Source: Pholis gunnellus
Taxonomy: Eukaryota > Chordata > Actinopteri > Perciformes > Pholidae
Direction of reading: 5' to 3'
NCBI GenBank assembly: GCA_910591455.2
Contig: OU342820.1
Coordinates: forward strand, 2,642,441-2,706,440
Length of the DNA: 64,000 bases
The notes below the pieces were generated by a model. The model did no database searches and had not been told where the DNA came from. It was given only the letters and a program-made list of their open reading frames with translations. Both the position numbers and the translations under genes were made by a program. Shown in pieces: positions 1-11,699 of this stretch. How positions within the stretch are numbered: position 1 is the first letter of the stretch; every line of letters starts with the position of its first letter.

Positions 1-913
1 TTCTATTGATGTCAATCATTTAGTTTTTATATATGCTGATAACTCAATCACGCTCCTTTTCGTTCCCAACATTTGCTTGTCCATGCAGTTGGCATGAATG
101 AAAGTTGAGGAAGACAAGTGATCTAATTATTACTGTGGCTGTGGTTATATATTAAGGAGCAAGGGAATAAATATTTTTTAGAGACTGGTGTGCCATGAAA
201 AAAAGCTCCTTAGCAATGTCCAATCAGCATTCCTGCAAACGAGAGCTTGGCTCTCAACGAATCTCCACTGAATAAATGAAGGATAAAAACACTACCAAGC
301 CCTCTGCACATCTATGCAGTTGCCGCGTTGAATTTTGATCGTGTGATTTTCCACTATCTGTCCCACATCATCAAGCTCCTTAGGTTATGTTTCTCTGGTT
401 TTTGCATTTAGTCATCTTGGTTTCCAATTTTATTTTGTTACTCACCTCTCCTCTCGTTTCAGAGTCTCCACTTCCTGCCCCTGTGTTTCCCGCCTGCATT
501 AAAAAGTTTGAGGAAACTAAACATTTTCCCAGAATAGAGCTGCCAGACGAGTAATTTACTGTGCCATCAATCATTGAAATAGCTGCCCCCTTCACATATG
601 TCAATGCTATAGCCAATCGTCATTCCTTCATTTAAGACATTTAAGCAGCTGATCAATAGTCCAGTGTTGGTCAAGTATAATGACTTGTTCCTGGTCCCTG
701 GTGATGGCCCTTGAGGCTAATTCATAGACTAATTAATTAAAGATGATGTAAGTGAATGCATATGGTTTGAATGTTGAGAAAATGTGAACGACCACTTATT
801 AATACAACACAATTAGAGGGAACATGAGTTGAACATTGCAACACACATAGGTGATGATGTATAAAGTATGTGTATGATGAATATGATGGATGGACTGGAT
901 TTGGGACCACACA
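1..913. other. Intergenic, no recognised feature
   Basis: AT-rich non-coding sequence. Only short open frames without codon structure or splice context are present. I see no repeat that I recognise before the hAT element begins. Confidence 0.6.
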
Positions 914-921
914 GTCTAGCT
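914..921. repeat. hAT target-site duplication, left copy
   Basis: GTCTAGCT directly precedes the CAGGGG terminus. The same eight bases follow the right terminus at 3311-3318. Confidence 0.93.
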
Positions 922-3310
922 CAGGGGTCGGGAACCTATGGCTCGCGAGCCAGATGTGGCTCTTTTGATGATTGCATATGGCTCGCAGATAAAACAAAAT
1001 ATTCTCACTTGTTTTAATCCATCCATCGATTTTTCACTGCGCATGTCCTGTTCAGGGCTGCAGGAGCAATTGTCCATTATTTTAATTGGATGATACTGGC
1101 CTACGTTTGCCGTTGCTGGGTAAAACAGGTAAACGCCCCCTTTTGAATCAGTCTGAGACTGCGTCTGCTCGGTCATTAGCTCAAAGCTAACCCTTCGACG
1201 AAGAAGATGGTGAAAAGAAAAAAAGACGACGAGTATCGTACATTTCAGGACGAATGGACCGAAGAATTCGCCTTTGTGGAGAAAGCGGGTTCTGCGGTGT
1301 GTCTAATTTGCAATGACAAAATTACATCGTTGAAACGGTCGAATGTAAAGCGGCACTTCGACACGCGCCACGCTACCTTTGCATCAAAATACCCTGCGGG
1401 AGACAGCAGAAAGAAAGCGTACCAAGAGCTTCTGAGCAGGGTGCAAGCTAGCCAGCAGCAACTCCGCGTATGGACCCGGCAAGGTGACTATAATTCGGCT
1501 AGCTTTGCTGGTTCTTTAGCAATAGTGAGGAACGGAAAACCATTCACAGATGGCGAGTATGCTAAAACGTTCATGCTGGATGTAGCCAATGAACTTTTTG
1601 ATGATCTTCCGAACAAAGACAAGATAATCAAACGGATACAAGACATGCCTCTGTCGGCAAGAACTGTTCATGATCGTACCATCGTGATGGCAAACAAAGT
1701 GGAGGAAACGCAAGTGAAGGACATAAATGCAGCGCCGTTCTTTTCTCTGGCTTTGGATGAGTCAACAGACGTGAGCCATTTGTCGCAGTTCAGCGTGATT
1801 GCAAGATATGCTGTTGGTGACACACTGCGCGAAGAAAGTCTTGCTGTTCTGCCATTAAAAGGGTCCACAAGAGGTGAGGATTTATTCAAGTCTTTCATGG
1901 AGTTTGCTCAAGAAAAAAGTCTACCTATGGATAAACTTCTCTCAGTGTGTACTGATGGTGCTCCGTGTATGGTGGGGAAAAACAAAGGATTTGTGGCGCT
2001 TCTCCGTGAACATGAAAATAGACCCATCCTAAGTTTCCATTGCATTATACACCAGGAGGCACTTTGTGCTCAGATGTGTGACAGGCAGTTTGGCGAAGTG
2101 ATGTCGCTGGTCATTCGTGTGATCAACTTTATTGTTGCCCGAGCCTTAAATGATCGCCAGTTTAAAACACTGCTGGATGAAGTTGTAAATAACTATCCTG
2201 GTCTGCTTTTGCACAGCAATGTGCGTTGGTTGTCAAGAGGGAAGGTGCTTAGCCGTTTTGCGGCTTGCCTGAACGAAATCCGGACTTTCCTTGAAATGAA
2301 AGGCGTCGGGCATCCTGAGCTAGCCGACACCGAGTGGCTCCTCAAGTTTTACTATCTCGTAGATCTGACTGAACATCTGAACCAGCTCAACGTGAAAATG
2401 CAAGGCATTGGAAATACAGTGTTATCCCTTCAACAAGCTGTATTTGCTTTTGAAAACAAGCTGGAGCTTTTCATCACGGATCTTGAAACAGGTCGTTTAC
2501 TACATTTTGAAAAACTGAGCCAATTTAAAGATGCATGCACAGCAAGTGAGCCCATTCAAAACCTTGATCTCCACCAGCTAGCTGGCTGCACATCCAGTCT
2601 CCTACAGTCCTTCAAAGCACGCTTTGGAGAATTTCGTGAGCACACTCGTCTTTTTAAGTTCATCACCCATCCAAACGAGTGTTCACTGAACACAGCCGAC
2701 CTGAATTACATCCCTGGTGTCTCCGTCAGAGATTTTGAAGCAGAAGTGGCTGACCTGAAGGCCTCAGACATGTGGGTGAATAAGTTCAAGTCACTGAATG
2801 AAGATTTGGAAAGAATCACACGACAGAAAGCGGAGTTGGCGAGCAAGCACATGTGGACAGAAATGAAAAAACTCCAACCCGAAGACCAGCTGATTCTCAA
2901 AACTTGGAACGCGCTTCCTGTCACATACCACACACTGCAGCGTGTGAGTATTGCTGTATTGACCATGTTTGGATCTACGTATGCATGTGAGCAGTCATTC
3001 TCACATCTTAAAAACATCAAGTCCAACCTACGATCACGTTTAACGGATGAAAGCCTCAACGCTTGCATGAAGCTTAACCTCACCAAGTACCAACCCGACT
3101 ACAAAGACATCAGCAAATCCATGCAGCACCAGAAGTCGCATTAATGGTGAGTGTTATAACAACATTATTTAAAAGAATAAATTCAGAGGCTTATTATACT
3201 GACATTTAGTTGAATTCACTTTTAAAATATATTATATGGCTCTCACTGAAATAAATTTCCAAATTTTTTGCTTTCATGGCTCTCTTAGTCAAAAAGGTTC
3301 CCGACCCCTG
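922..3310 (+). mobile_element. Complete hAT-superfamily DNA transposon (2,389 bp)
   Basis: The termini are identical inverted repeats of 16 bp: CAGGGGTCGGGAACCT at 922-937, with its reverse complement at 3295-3310. The element is flanked on both sides by the same 8-bp sequence, GTCTAGCT (914-921 and 3311-3318), which is the target duplication size typical of hAT transposons. Copies of GGCTC occur just inside both ends (for example 941-945 and, inverted, near 3275), as expected of subterminal transposase-binding motifs. The only long open frame is the transposase at 1207-3144. Perfect ends, a perfect target duplication and an unbroken gene all suggest a fairly recent insertion that could be autonomous. 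Activity is inferred, not shown. Confidence 0.93.
1207..3144 (+). CDS. hAT transposase with BED zinc finger, intact (GTF2IRD2/ZBED-like)
   Basis: Predicted 645-residue transposase that would bind the element's ends and catalyse cut-and-paste transposition. An N-terminal BED-type zinc finger is visible as C32-x2-C35 with H50 and H55. The RNase-H-like core carries the hAT acidic residues: D184 in LALDESTD, D250 in CTDGAP, and E595 in the C-terminal block YACEQSFS. The hAT motifs CIIHQ (279-283) and RWLS (340-343) are also present, and the C-terminal dimerisation block FGSTYACEQSFSHLKNIKS is intact. The start is the first ATG in the frame, 285 bp inside the left terminus, with a short basic N-terminus usual for this family. 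It resembles the transposase group that gave rise to vertebrate GTF2IRD2 and ZBED genes (family knowledge). Because it still sits inside matching transposon ends, I read it as a transposon gene, not a domesticated host gene. Confidence 0.9.
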   Translation: MVKRKKDDEYRTFQDEWTEEFAFVEKAGSAVCLICNDKITSLKRSNVKRHFDTRHATFASKYPAGDSRKKAYQELLSRVQASQQQLRVWTRQGDYNSASFAGSLAIVRNGKPFTDGEYAKTFMLDVANELFDDLPNKDKIIKRIQDMPLSARTVHDRTIVMANKVEETQVKDINAAPFFSLALDESTDVSHLSQFSVIARYAVGDTLREESLAVLPLKGSTRGEDLFKSFMEFAQEKSLPMDKLLSVCTDGAPCMVGKNKGFVALLREHENRPILSFHCIIHQEALCAQMCDRQFGEVMSLVIRVINFIVARALNDRQFKTLLDEVVNNYPGLLLHSNVRWLSRGKVLSRFAACLNEIRTFLEMKGVGHPELADTEWLLKFYYLVDLTEHLNQLNVKMQGIGNTVLSLQQAVFAFENKLELFITDLETGRLLHFEKLSQFKDACTASEPIQNLDLHQLAGCTSSLLQSFKARFGEFREHTRLFKFITHPNECSLNTADLNYIPGVSVRDFEAEVADLKASDMWVNKFKSLNEDLERITRQKAELASKHMWTEMKKLQPEDQLILKTWNALPVTYHTLQRVSIAVLTMFGSTYACEQSFSHLKNIKSNLRSRLTDESLNACMKLNLTKYQPDYKDISKSMQHQKSH

Positions 3311-3318
3311 GTCTAGCT
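3311..3318. repeat. hAT target-site duplication, right copy
   Basis: GTCTAGCT follows the ACCCCTG terminus and is identical to 914-921. Confidence 0.93.
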
Positions 3319-3739
3319 GGAGCCATTGGCATTAGCTAATGGGGATAAATATATATTTACACACAAGGGGTATGAGGAATAAGCAACATGAAAAATGCTA
3401 AAAACTTGCCTGTTAATATTATATGTCGAGGGCTTTTATCATGAAAGATAAGAACAGAGGGAGTGGATCTGGTCTGAGCTGCCTTCGTCAAGGTTGAATG
3501 GAGTAAAAACGTTTACCGTCTTGGTTGGGGCTACGGAGCCTCTATGTTGTTGTTTCATATATAGGCACAACTCAACACGTTCCACACAATGTGATGGTTT
3601 ATGCCTTTCCCTGGTGGGAAAGTTCAGAACAATCAAACTTGTTCTGAAAACAATGATGTATGTAACCAGTGTGTAAAGGCCATAAGAGTGGAATAAAGCT
3701 CAACACAATGAACACTTTGCTTAAATGGCAGTTTGTTTT
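3319..3739. other. Intergenic, no recognised feature
   Basis: Short open frames only; no splice-bounded exon or recognised repeat. Confidence 0.5.
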
Positions 3740-4115
3740 TTATACCATTCTGAAGCGTCCCAGTGGTGTTCTTTTTGTGTTAAAATCCAAATTTAGGTTG
3801 AAGTACATATGTTTTAGCGTCAAAATGCTATTTTCCCAAGACCCTTCTAAAAACCTTTCCCCAAGTAACCTCTGTAGGTGTCTGCATGACGTAAACATAG
3901 ATATTATTCTTATCCACAGTCAGTGTATTACTTACAATTCCTTAGATGGCGTTCGGCATGCTGCCAGTTTGGAGATCAGACAGTAACATTACTGGCATTG
4001 AAGCTAAGCAATGTACGGCGGTGGACGCCATGTTAGTTTGTATCTGAAAGTGACAACTTCACAGCATTCATAACCTTGTTGATTAGCTTACGTTGGTACG
4101 CTACAGCTGCTTGAG
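3740..4115 (+). repeat. Interspersed repeat, copy 1 (second copy in ppl intron 15)
   Basis: Several blocks match 53,460-54,100 in the same orientation. Examples are TATGTTTTAGCGTC, the block around ATTCTTATCCACAGTCAGTG, TTAGATGGCG, and the end block containing ATTCATAACCTT and TTAGCTTACG. The copies have diverged by substitutions and small indels. The class is unknown to me. Confidence 0.6.
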
Positions 4116-4263
4116 CATTTTTCATTTGAGAAAAAAAAAATTAAAAGAAGGCAGATGAAGTAGACCTTTATTCAATAAATAAGTGATTTTGCCTGAAAAA
4201 GAAATCTCTCCCTGTTGGTGCATTCATGGCTGCCAACAGGCATTGTAGTCACAACCTATGTTA

Positions 4264-4360
4264 CCTTTCAAGTAAATGGTTAATGGGCTTCATTTATATA
4301 GCGACTGTCTAGTCTTCTGGCCACTCAAAGTGCTGTACTGTAAGCGCTGTAAACATTCAC
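4264..4360 (-). repeat. SINE/LINE tail fragment (CACTCAAAG type)
   Basis: Contains the segment around TAGTCTTCTGGCCACTCAAAG followed by a GCGCTGTAAAC-like stretch and ATTCACACA. It matches the tail of the SINE at 28,921-29,194, in the same orientation. The tRNA-like head is absent. Confidence 0.55.
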
Positions 4361-4370
4361 ACATATTTAT

Positions 4371-4650
4371 CAGTGTTTCCCATTGATTACAAAGACTGTG
4401 GCATCCCACCAAAGTGGATTTTGTCCCCCACAGTTTTAGCAATGAACTAAAAATATTGATCACTTCTTAACGGTTGGGCTGGCTGGCCCTGTCTGAAACA
4501 TTTCCTCTGCAGCGGTATGCAGCGCCCGGCTCTAGATCGCTTCAGAAAGTGTAAGTGGTTCGCAACTCCGGCCATGTCAGCTTCCCGGGGCCAGCCTTTG
4601 GGAGCAATTTGGGGTTTAGGGTAATGGACGGGTTTATTTTAAGGAACTTT
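4371..4650 (+). mobile_element. Possible hAT-like remnant (CAGTGTTTCCC terminus)
   Basis: Starts with CAGTGTTTCCCATTGATTAC, a form of terminus common in fish hAT repeats. I could not find a matching right end or target duplication, so this is tentative. Confidence 0.25.
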
Positions 4651-4788
4651 CAAATCTCTGCTGTATGAATACCGAAAAGAAGACAATTACTGTATAATGA
4701 TTTAAAGGATTGCTACAGGATCAACATGCAAACATGCCTACAGTGTCTTTCTCCCAAATAAATACATTTTGATGATGTTTGCCACAGA

Positions 4789-4914
<126 letters not shown>

Positions 4915-5139
4915 TGACAAAGGAAACCTCAGCCATGAACTCATCAAATACAGACAGACAGTCTAACAGTAAATGCCTAACCAGAGAGAAGAACACTTTG
5001 GATCACTGTTACACTACAATACTATGTCACCGTGCCCCACGCTGCACTGGGACACTCTGACCATGTCATTGTCTGCCTGATTTCTGCTAAGCAGCAGAAA
5101 ATAAGCCTGTTGTGAGGATATCTAAGTAATGGAACAGTG

Positions 5140-5842
5140 AAGGTTGAGGACCTTCATGCTAAGACTCTACTGACTGCTTCCAACAGTTTGTCTGGATGAG
5201 TACACACAGAGGCTGTGGCATCCTACATCAGCTGTGAGGACTGCTGTGTACAAACATGAACCAGGGAGACTGGCTGAGTCCATACTCTCCTCCTCCATCA
5301 TCATGTGGTACGCTGCTGCCACTGCCAAGGACAAGGGCAGACCTTCTCAGCATATCATTTGCTCTGCAGCGAAGGTGATTGGCTACAACCTTAGGACCTG
5401 TACGCCTCCAGGATGTTGAGGCGAGCAGAAAAGATTATAACCAATCAACAAGAGGCTGCAGTCATCAACCTCACACCACAAGAAAAGGTCCAGGACCCCA
5501 TTGACACAGACTCTCATCCCAGCCCATGGACACAACGTAAAGTCTCCAAATCTAACTGCATTACATTAATGCACATTTTTGCATTGCACAAATTGTTAAT
5601 ATATTATACTGTTGCACATTATTCATGAATATTTCTTATTTTGTCTTCTTTTTATTTTAAAATAGATATATCGTAACTGTAAATTTCTATTTCATATTCA
5701 AGATTCTTGACCTTTGCAGTGTTTGTATTTTCTTTTTTCTTACTATGTTTATTGTAACCATTTCCCACTAAAACACACATTTCCTAAATGTGAAAACCTA
5801 CTTGGCAATAAAGCTGTTCCTGATCCAGATTGTGATTGCACA
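5140..5842 (+). mobile_element. L2-type LINE, 5'-truncated 3' end
   Basis: A conceptual translation around 5,270-5,400 gives the pattern LAESILSSSIIMWYAAATAK, which resembles the C-terminal end of reverse transcriptases of fish L2/CR1-type LINEs. Downstream lies an AT-rich 3' UTR ending in the phrase ACTTGGCAATAAAGCTGTTC and TGAT-rich bases, which is how fish L2-type elements typically end. The frame is interrupted, and the catalytic core is missing through 5' truncation, so it cannot move by itself. Confidence 0.7.
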
Positions 5843-5884
5843 TGCACATTTCAGCACGACTTCAGCATGCGTCTTTACCCCACT

Positions 5885-5912
5885 ACACACACACACACAC
5901 ACACACACACTA
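5885..5912 (+). repeat. (CA)n microsatellite
   Basis: Short pure CA run directly downstream of the LINE tail. Confidence 0.9.
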
Positions 5913-6121
5913 TCATCCCACACAGATTTATTCTCTTCTTCTATTTGGCAGCCATGGCAACAACCATTTGCCTCAGAACTTTAATCACTAAATCTGCACA
6001 GTGGGTCGTTATCAGATTATAGGATTATCCAATCCTCCCTGAGAAATCAAACAAGCCCATACCCAATCACAGAGGAACACAGGCTGGCACACGCACAAAT
6101 TCATAGCTCTTGTGTGAGCAT

Positions 6122-6124
<3 letters not shown>

Positions 6125-6177
<53 letters not shown>
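6125..6177 (+). repeat. (TG)n microsatellite
   Basis: Pure TG run of about 53 bp. Confidence 0.95.
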
Positions 6178-6179
<2 letters not shown>

Positions 6180-6181
<2 letters not shown>

Positions 6182-6900
6182 GAGAGCAATACAAAAAAGG
6201 ACAAAAACTAAAGACATGGGTGATCACTGAAGAGTGTTTCCAGTTACAAGGCTGCCCTCTATAGATGAGAACGAGAGGCTGCAGGTTCAGTGGAGGGAAG
6301 ACATTCTAACAGGTCCAGGTAAACCCCAGCAGTATAAGAATATGAAGGTAGTTGTCTGCTAAACAAACACAGTTCTGTTAACATTCAGTGGTTCGCACTA
6401 AACTGCATTGTATGTATGTTTTGTAGCAGAGATGGGGATACTGGTGCTGAGCTAAGCGGTAAGCAAAACCGTTACTCACAGGTCAGCAAAATGGTTGCCA
6501 TGTTGGCAGAGTGCAAGTGTTTTCCACGGCACAGCAAAGGAAAGGCGTTGGAAGGACGAAGGAGGAAGTGTTGGAGGTGTGCTGGCTTGCATTTCATCAA
6601 CAGCGTACTGTTTCTCCTTGTCTCGAGCAGAATATATCCACTTCCATCTGGTTTCATTGAAGGATAGTACCGCTGACAGAGATCCACTGCATTTTTCAAG
6701 TCCTTCAGATTAAAAGTATCAGCGGGAACACAGCTCTGATACGGCTGAAGCAATCAGTAACTTTTAACACAAGGCTGATATGTGCGTAGAAGTCAGTTAG
6801 AAGCTACAAAAGCACTGAGAGCTGAACACACAGGCTAAAAAAGCGTTGATCCAGTCAATTTAGAGCAAGACACACATTCAGTTTGACTGTCCCAGCTTGG
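6180..6900. other. Intergenic, no recognised feature
   Basis: No supported exon. The open frames here on both strands overlap each other and lack coding character. Confidence 0.5.
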
Positions 6901-6925
6901 CTGCGGTTGGCCCTGCTACTAAACT

Positions 6926-7060
6926 GGACCACTATTTGGGGTTCAGTATATTGTCAAAGGACACTTTGGACACACAGGAGGACCGGAGAAGACGGGGATC
7001 GAACCGCCGATCCTCGGATTAGTGGACGACATGCTCTCTCTGCTCTCCTCACGCTGGCTC
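6926..7060 (-). repeat. tRNA-derived SINE fragment
   Basis: On the minus strand the segment carries an RNA polymerase III B-box-like GGTTCGATCCC (plus-strand 6995-7005), followed by a GTGTCC...TGTCC core and CTGAACCCCAAA. The 5' head and the tail are incomplete. Confidence 0.6.
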
Positions 7061-8801
7061 TGTGGCTTCAGGCTGCACGACCGTGCACAAGAGAAGCAGG
7101 TAAAGAAAAGGGATGTAGGCAACGAGTCTGAATATCCACAGAAAGCCCAGGAATATTGTCTTAATCTGCTTCATGATGCTATTAGCCGTGACAAGATGTT
7201 ACAAAGTCATATGAGGTAGAATGCAGATTGCATGAGAGGAGAAAGAGATGATTCTCTGAAAGGATCTTAATGAGCAGCTGGTGGCATATGGAATAATACT
7301 ACACACAAACTTTGGTTCAGAGTTAAATAGCGATACAAGTTGGATGGATGGGAATGGTGTTCCAGGCTGGAATTTTAGTAACTAGTGCAGTGTCCGTTGA
7401 AAACATGTCTGTCCAGAACGGGCCTGTGATGTTGCTGCTTGCAGATTTCTGGAGAACCGCTCATAAAAAAACACTTCACACTCAACTCTGTTCTTCATTG
7501 GGTCTTCATTAGTACACCTGCAATGACATCACACACCAAGTCACAGCTACTCACCAGAGAAATACACTGTCAGCAAAAACACCAGACAGACTTTATGGTT
7601 AGGCAAGGCTACTCTAACAGCTATGGATTTATTATGATGTTTGCATATGAAAACCATTCCAACTCATTGTACCTTGAAATGACTCACAAAAGGCCCCAAA
7701 GCTCTTAAAAACATGCAACTCATATGTATACTACTAACATTGTAGTACTACATGTACCTGACAGCGAAATGTTGCAGAATCAGATATGACTGACAAAATA
7801 TAACAATTCAAATATGATACATTATTATGCATTTAACTATCCAGCATCATATTAGAATTGAAAGTACATTTTGGTACATTGTGTTGATAATTCCTCACCG
7901 TCACTCTTCATGTGAAGTAAAACATTTGAATGCAGGATTTCTATTAGTGTGTTAATCGTTTGAATTCGCTACTTCTTCTACCACTGCCGATGTCAACATT
8001 TACAGTTAGAGAAAGGGTGAAAAGTAGAGCAGAACAGCGTTTGCCTGGAGCCCTCAAATCACCAAATCCCCTGAAAAACACACCAAAGTGTTACTCGCAG
8101 TAAAAACACATCAGTGAAACAATCAGGGGGTTGATTCCAAACGGCAGCTTAGTTTCTTGTTTTGAGATTGCAGTTATAAAGTAGAGCATGGATTGAAAAC
8201 GTGGAGGTATTAGTTGGTGTAATATACTTTTTTAGTGTTATAAGTTAGTATCAAGTATTACAGCGGGGAAATACAGTCTCACTCAGTCACAGCTTCCTCG
8301 TGCTCATGTCGACTCCATGAAGTCCAGAGTGCTTGTAACGTGATCTGCAGTCAATGAGCCGCTGTGTGCCCGCTGCAGACAACATGCTGGACGACTACAG
8401 CATCTTATTTGGTAAACTAGCTGTTAACAATTACACACATACTATGGGATCCTATAGCAACATTATAGGATATTAAGAGAGTTTTTTTATTGGTTGCAGC
8501 TGCGGTTGTATAGTAATGATGTTGACATCATAAAATAATTATTCTGTGATCTTGGGAAACACAAATTAAACCTGTAGCCTCTTTGGCCTTCTGTAGGAGA
8601 GTGTGGAAAAACAAGACTGAAAAATATCAAAGGCTTATCCCTCCTCTGAAATATTAATAACAAAATATAAATAAGTCTCATTTTACATATTTCAAAGATA
8701 AAAATGTACCACTGCTGTGTGACTACACGGCTGATTATGAGAGGTTCACCTTGGATTAGTTTACCGATGTTCTCTTCTCTTCCCAAAGATTATGTATTGG
8801 G

Positions 8802-8802
<1 letters not shown>
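7061..8802. other. Intergenic, no recognised feature
   Basis: No repeat family or gene recognised. A short ATG-led segment at 8,384 ending in TTTG|GTAAAC looks exon-like but has no partner exon that I can find. Confidence 0.4.

Positions 8803-8877
<75 letters not shown>
8803..8877 (+). repeat. (TG)n microsatellite
   Basis: Uninterrupted TG run of about 75 bp. Confidence 0.95.
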
Positions 8878-8878
<1 letters not shown>

Positions 8879-9094
8879 TCTGTGTCCGTCCGAGGCCAAC
8901 AGGGCAAACAACTGGACCCATTAGCCGAATATGTTTCTTGTGGTTGCAGTGTTTCACACTCTTTGAAGATTTTTGATTTTTGATTGACAAATGTAACAAC
9001 TGTTTTATTTATTTATTCTTTGACTGCTGACCCCTCACTCGTCTTAACCCGCAGGTACTGGAATGTCCAGTTTGTCCAGAATGTTCTGGTGCAG

Positions 9095-9460
9095 CAAGGC
9101 CAAGCCAGTCTCACTCCCAACTCATCCGATACCAAAGCTGGGTCAGCGCTCCTTGGCGTCTGACACCGTCGCACCGCAACTCAAATGTAAACCCGCCTGT
9201 GTCTATTATTAGATACTCAGAGCAACTGACATATCATAAAGAGCGAGACAGTCCACACAAGGCGGGCAAGAGGGGAGGTGGACAGGTCAAACAAACACAA
9301 GACTTGTCCAGGAGACTGGCTGTTAGCAGCGAAACGTAAATGGTGACATTTTGTCATGCGAGTCGTTAGTGTCGCTAGTATTCTGACTCACAAGTCTCTC
9401 GTCACGTGAGTCAATCAGGTCATCCCTAACCAAGCTCTTTTCCTAAACCTAACAGAGTTT
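9095..9460 (-). repeat. Interspersed repeat related to 16,250-16,480
   Basis: On the minus strand it contains GTTAGGTTTAGGAAAAGAGC and an ACGTGA-rich stretch. These match the plus-strand repeat at 16,250-16,480 (GTTAGGTTTAGGCAAC, GAGGAAAAGATCGTGG, CACGTGAC). The two copies are therefore in inverted orientation about 7 kb apart. Confidence 0.5.
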
Positions 9461-11640
9461 ATTGTGAAAAGACACCGTGCATGTAACAAGTAGAAACTGA
9501 CCTGCCGTGACTGACCCTCGAGAGGCCCCATAGAGCCTTCATGGTTTGAAGAGCCACTGGCCTAGCGCATGTTTGACAAGTTGATAATGTGTTGGCAAGG
9601 CCAGGTGTGTGAGTCTCTTCTGTGTGACTGTGTCGGGCAGCCAGGTGTTCAGGCTCTCTGACAAGGCCAAGGAGATGTGCAGGCGAAGACACAGCTTGAG
9701 GAGATATTCCATGTCCTTGAAAAGTCCTCTTGGACAAGTTGGACATGTTTACCCGAGTCCGTGAACAGTGCAAACGTCCTCCTGCTGCGTTAGGTCCCCC
9801 TGCAGCCTGAACTGCAGGTGAAGATTAGAGACATAAGGCAGCTGGAGAGAACACAGGCCTGCCTCTGTGTCAACCGGCCCCTTTGCAGCAGCAAGCTTCT
9901 TTTGCTGTTGAATTTAGCTTAAGATTCAGTCATGTAATATAATGTCTAAAGTCATTTTCTAGTATTTACAGTAAAAACATGCGATCGGGGGATCGACATT
10001 AATGCTTTCTAGTTGCCAATGCTGATTATGTGACATTGTGAACAGAGCTACCAGCTAAGTAAGCAGGTTCTATTGAGTTACATTATGAGGCGTTCACACT
10101 GGATTCAGTCAAAATGAGTATAAGGCAAAAAGTAAGTTTTGACGTAATCATGATGTGTTCAAATGTAATCTTGTAGATTGTAGTTCTTGGTGAGAAACAT
10201 GGAATGAATCCAGTTGTTTGAAGGAGATGTTTTCACAGCAATTAAAATAGCTATTAGAGAGTGAATTATGACCTGTTCCTAACACTAGCACTAAGCAGCG
10301 GATAAGACATCATTCAACCTACTAATGTCTAGATTTTTATCAATAAAAATACAATCAATTATTTTTCTAATAATTGGAATTGTGTGCAAATAACCACTAT
10401 AGATGACTAAGACAAAGTAAAAGGAAAACATACAACAAACGGCTGATATGGCTCATCGACGATCAGCATTGGAAGACAGTGCTTCCTATATTACTTAATT
10501 AGCCTTCAGTTACATGAAAGCATAGAGCTCGTCTCAGCTAATTACAACTGTTAGGTCACACACCAGCAGCACACTTACATCCTCTCACTGGAAATGAAGA
10601 GGACGAACAGGACAAGTGTCTGACACGTTTGACATTCCTAAATAGACCCAACAGACCACTCAGCTAAGTAAGGACACATCAATAGGTGGAGGGGGAGAGG
10701 AAAAAAAATCAGCAACAAGCAAACTACCCTGAAGGCAAATCCAGTCAGCATCTTGCTTCAGGATCCACATCTTCTGTGGAGAGAAAATCAAACCCAGAGA
10801 AGTCATTCCCAGCCAATCGATCGTCACCGGAGGGAACGAAGACGAGAGCAGTCGATGAGAGGTGAATTGGAATCCAATTACTGTGAATTGATTTTACCTG
10901 ACAAGGAAGAATGGAGCTGATTCTCAAAGTGTCTCTTAAGAGTCTGCAAAATGTAAGAGACAACTACAGAAGGAGATGATAATGCAGCATTTTAGAGGGG
11001 TACAGGGCAGTCCTGAAGAGCCCCATAAAACCTTTTAATCCTGGGTGTAAATGAGAAGCTTGTTCCAAAACGTATTTGAGATCTCCCACAAATGCACATT
11101 TTTCCTTAATTTTCCCTTTTCCGCATTAAAACACCAACATTAAGGCACAGACCAACTTAAAAACAGACTTGGATGTGTGCATTGGTTCCACTTCATTGGA
11201 TGACAGTAACATGGGATGTATTTCAGCCCCGACAGTTTTTACAAGAAATTCCGGCGGTAACTATGTACAAATAAAACACTCTTTTTCTGCATTGTGTTAA
11301 TTAAAAAATATTATTTGTTGGACATGAATCGTACATCTAAAAACGTTAATTGTTTTGAATATTAGTATAGCCTACTTTTCAGAGAGTCACTTCACTAAAT
11401 TCACAAAAAGACATTGCATCACTAGTAGTATTTAGCCATGCAGGTAGTTCAGTTTGATCCGCTGTGGGATTGAGATGCATTAGAGCTCAATGTCATTTTT
11501 GTGGAAGTCACAGCTTTGAAAAAATGAAAAAGGAGGATCACAGGGTTAGTTTGTTGAAAAAGAAATAAAGAAAATGTCCCGTTATCCAAAATTATTTTTT
11601 TGAGGAGTTTTGGTTGGAATAGCACCTACTGCAAAATTAG
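9461..11640. other. Intergenic, no recognised feature
   Basis: About 2.2 kb with no supported exon, RNA gene or recognised repeat. Confidence 0.4.
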
Positions 11641-11699
11641 CACCAAAACACAGTTGACATGAAGGTCTTTGGATTATCCAGAGAAAAGGTGTTTGCACA

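Noticed and set aside
8384..8412. Short ATG-led exon-like piece (MLDDYSILF) followed by GTAAAC
   Set aside because: Too short, weak donor, no partner exon.
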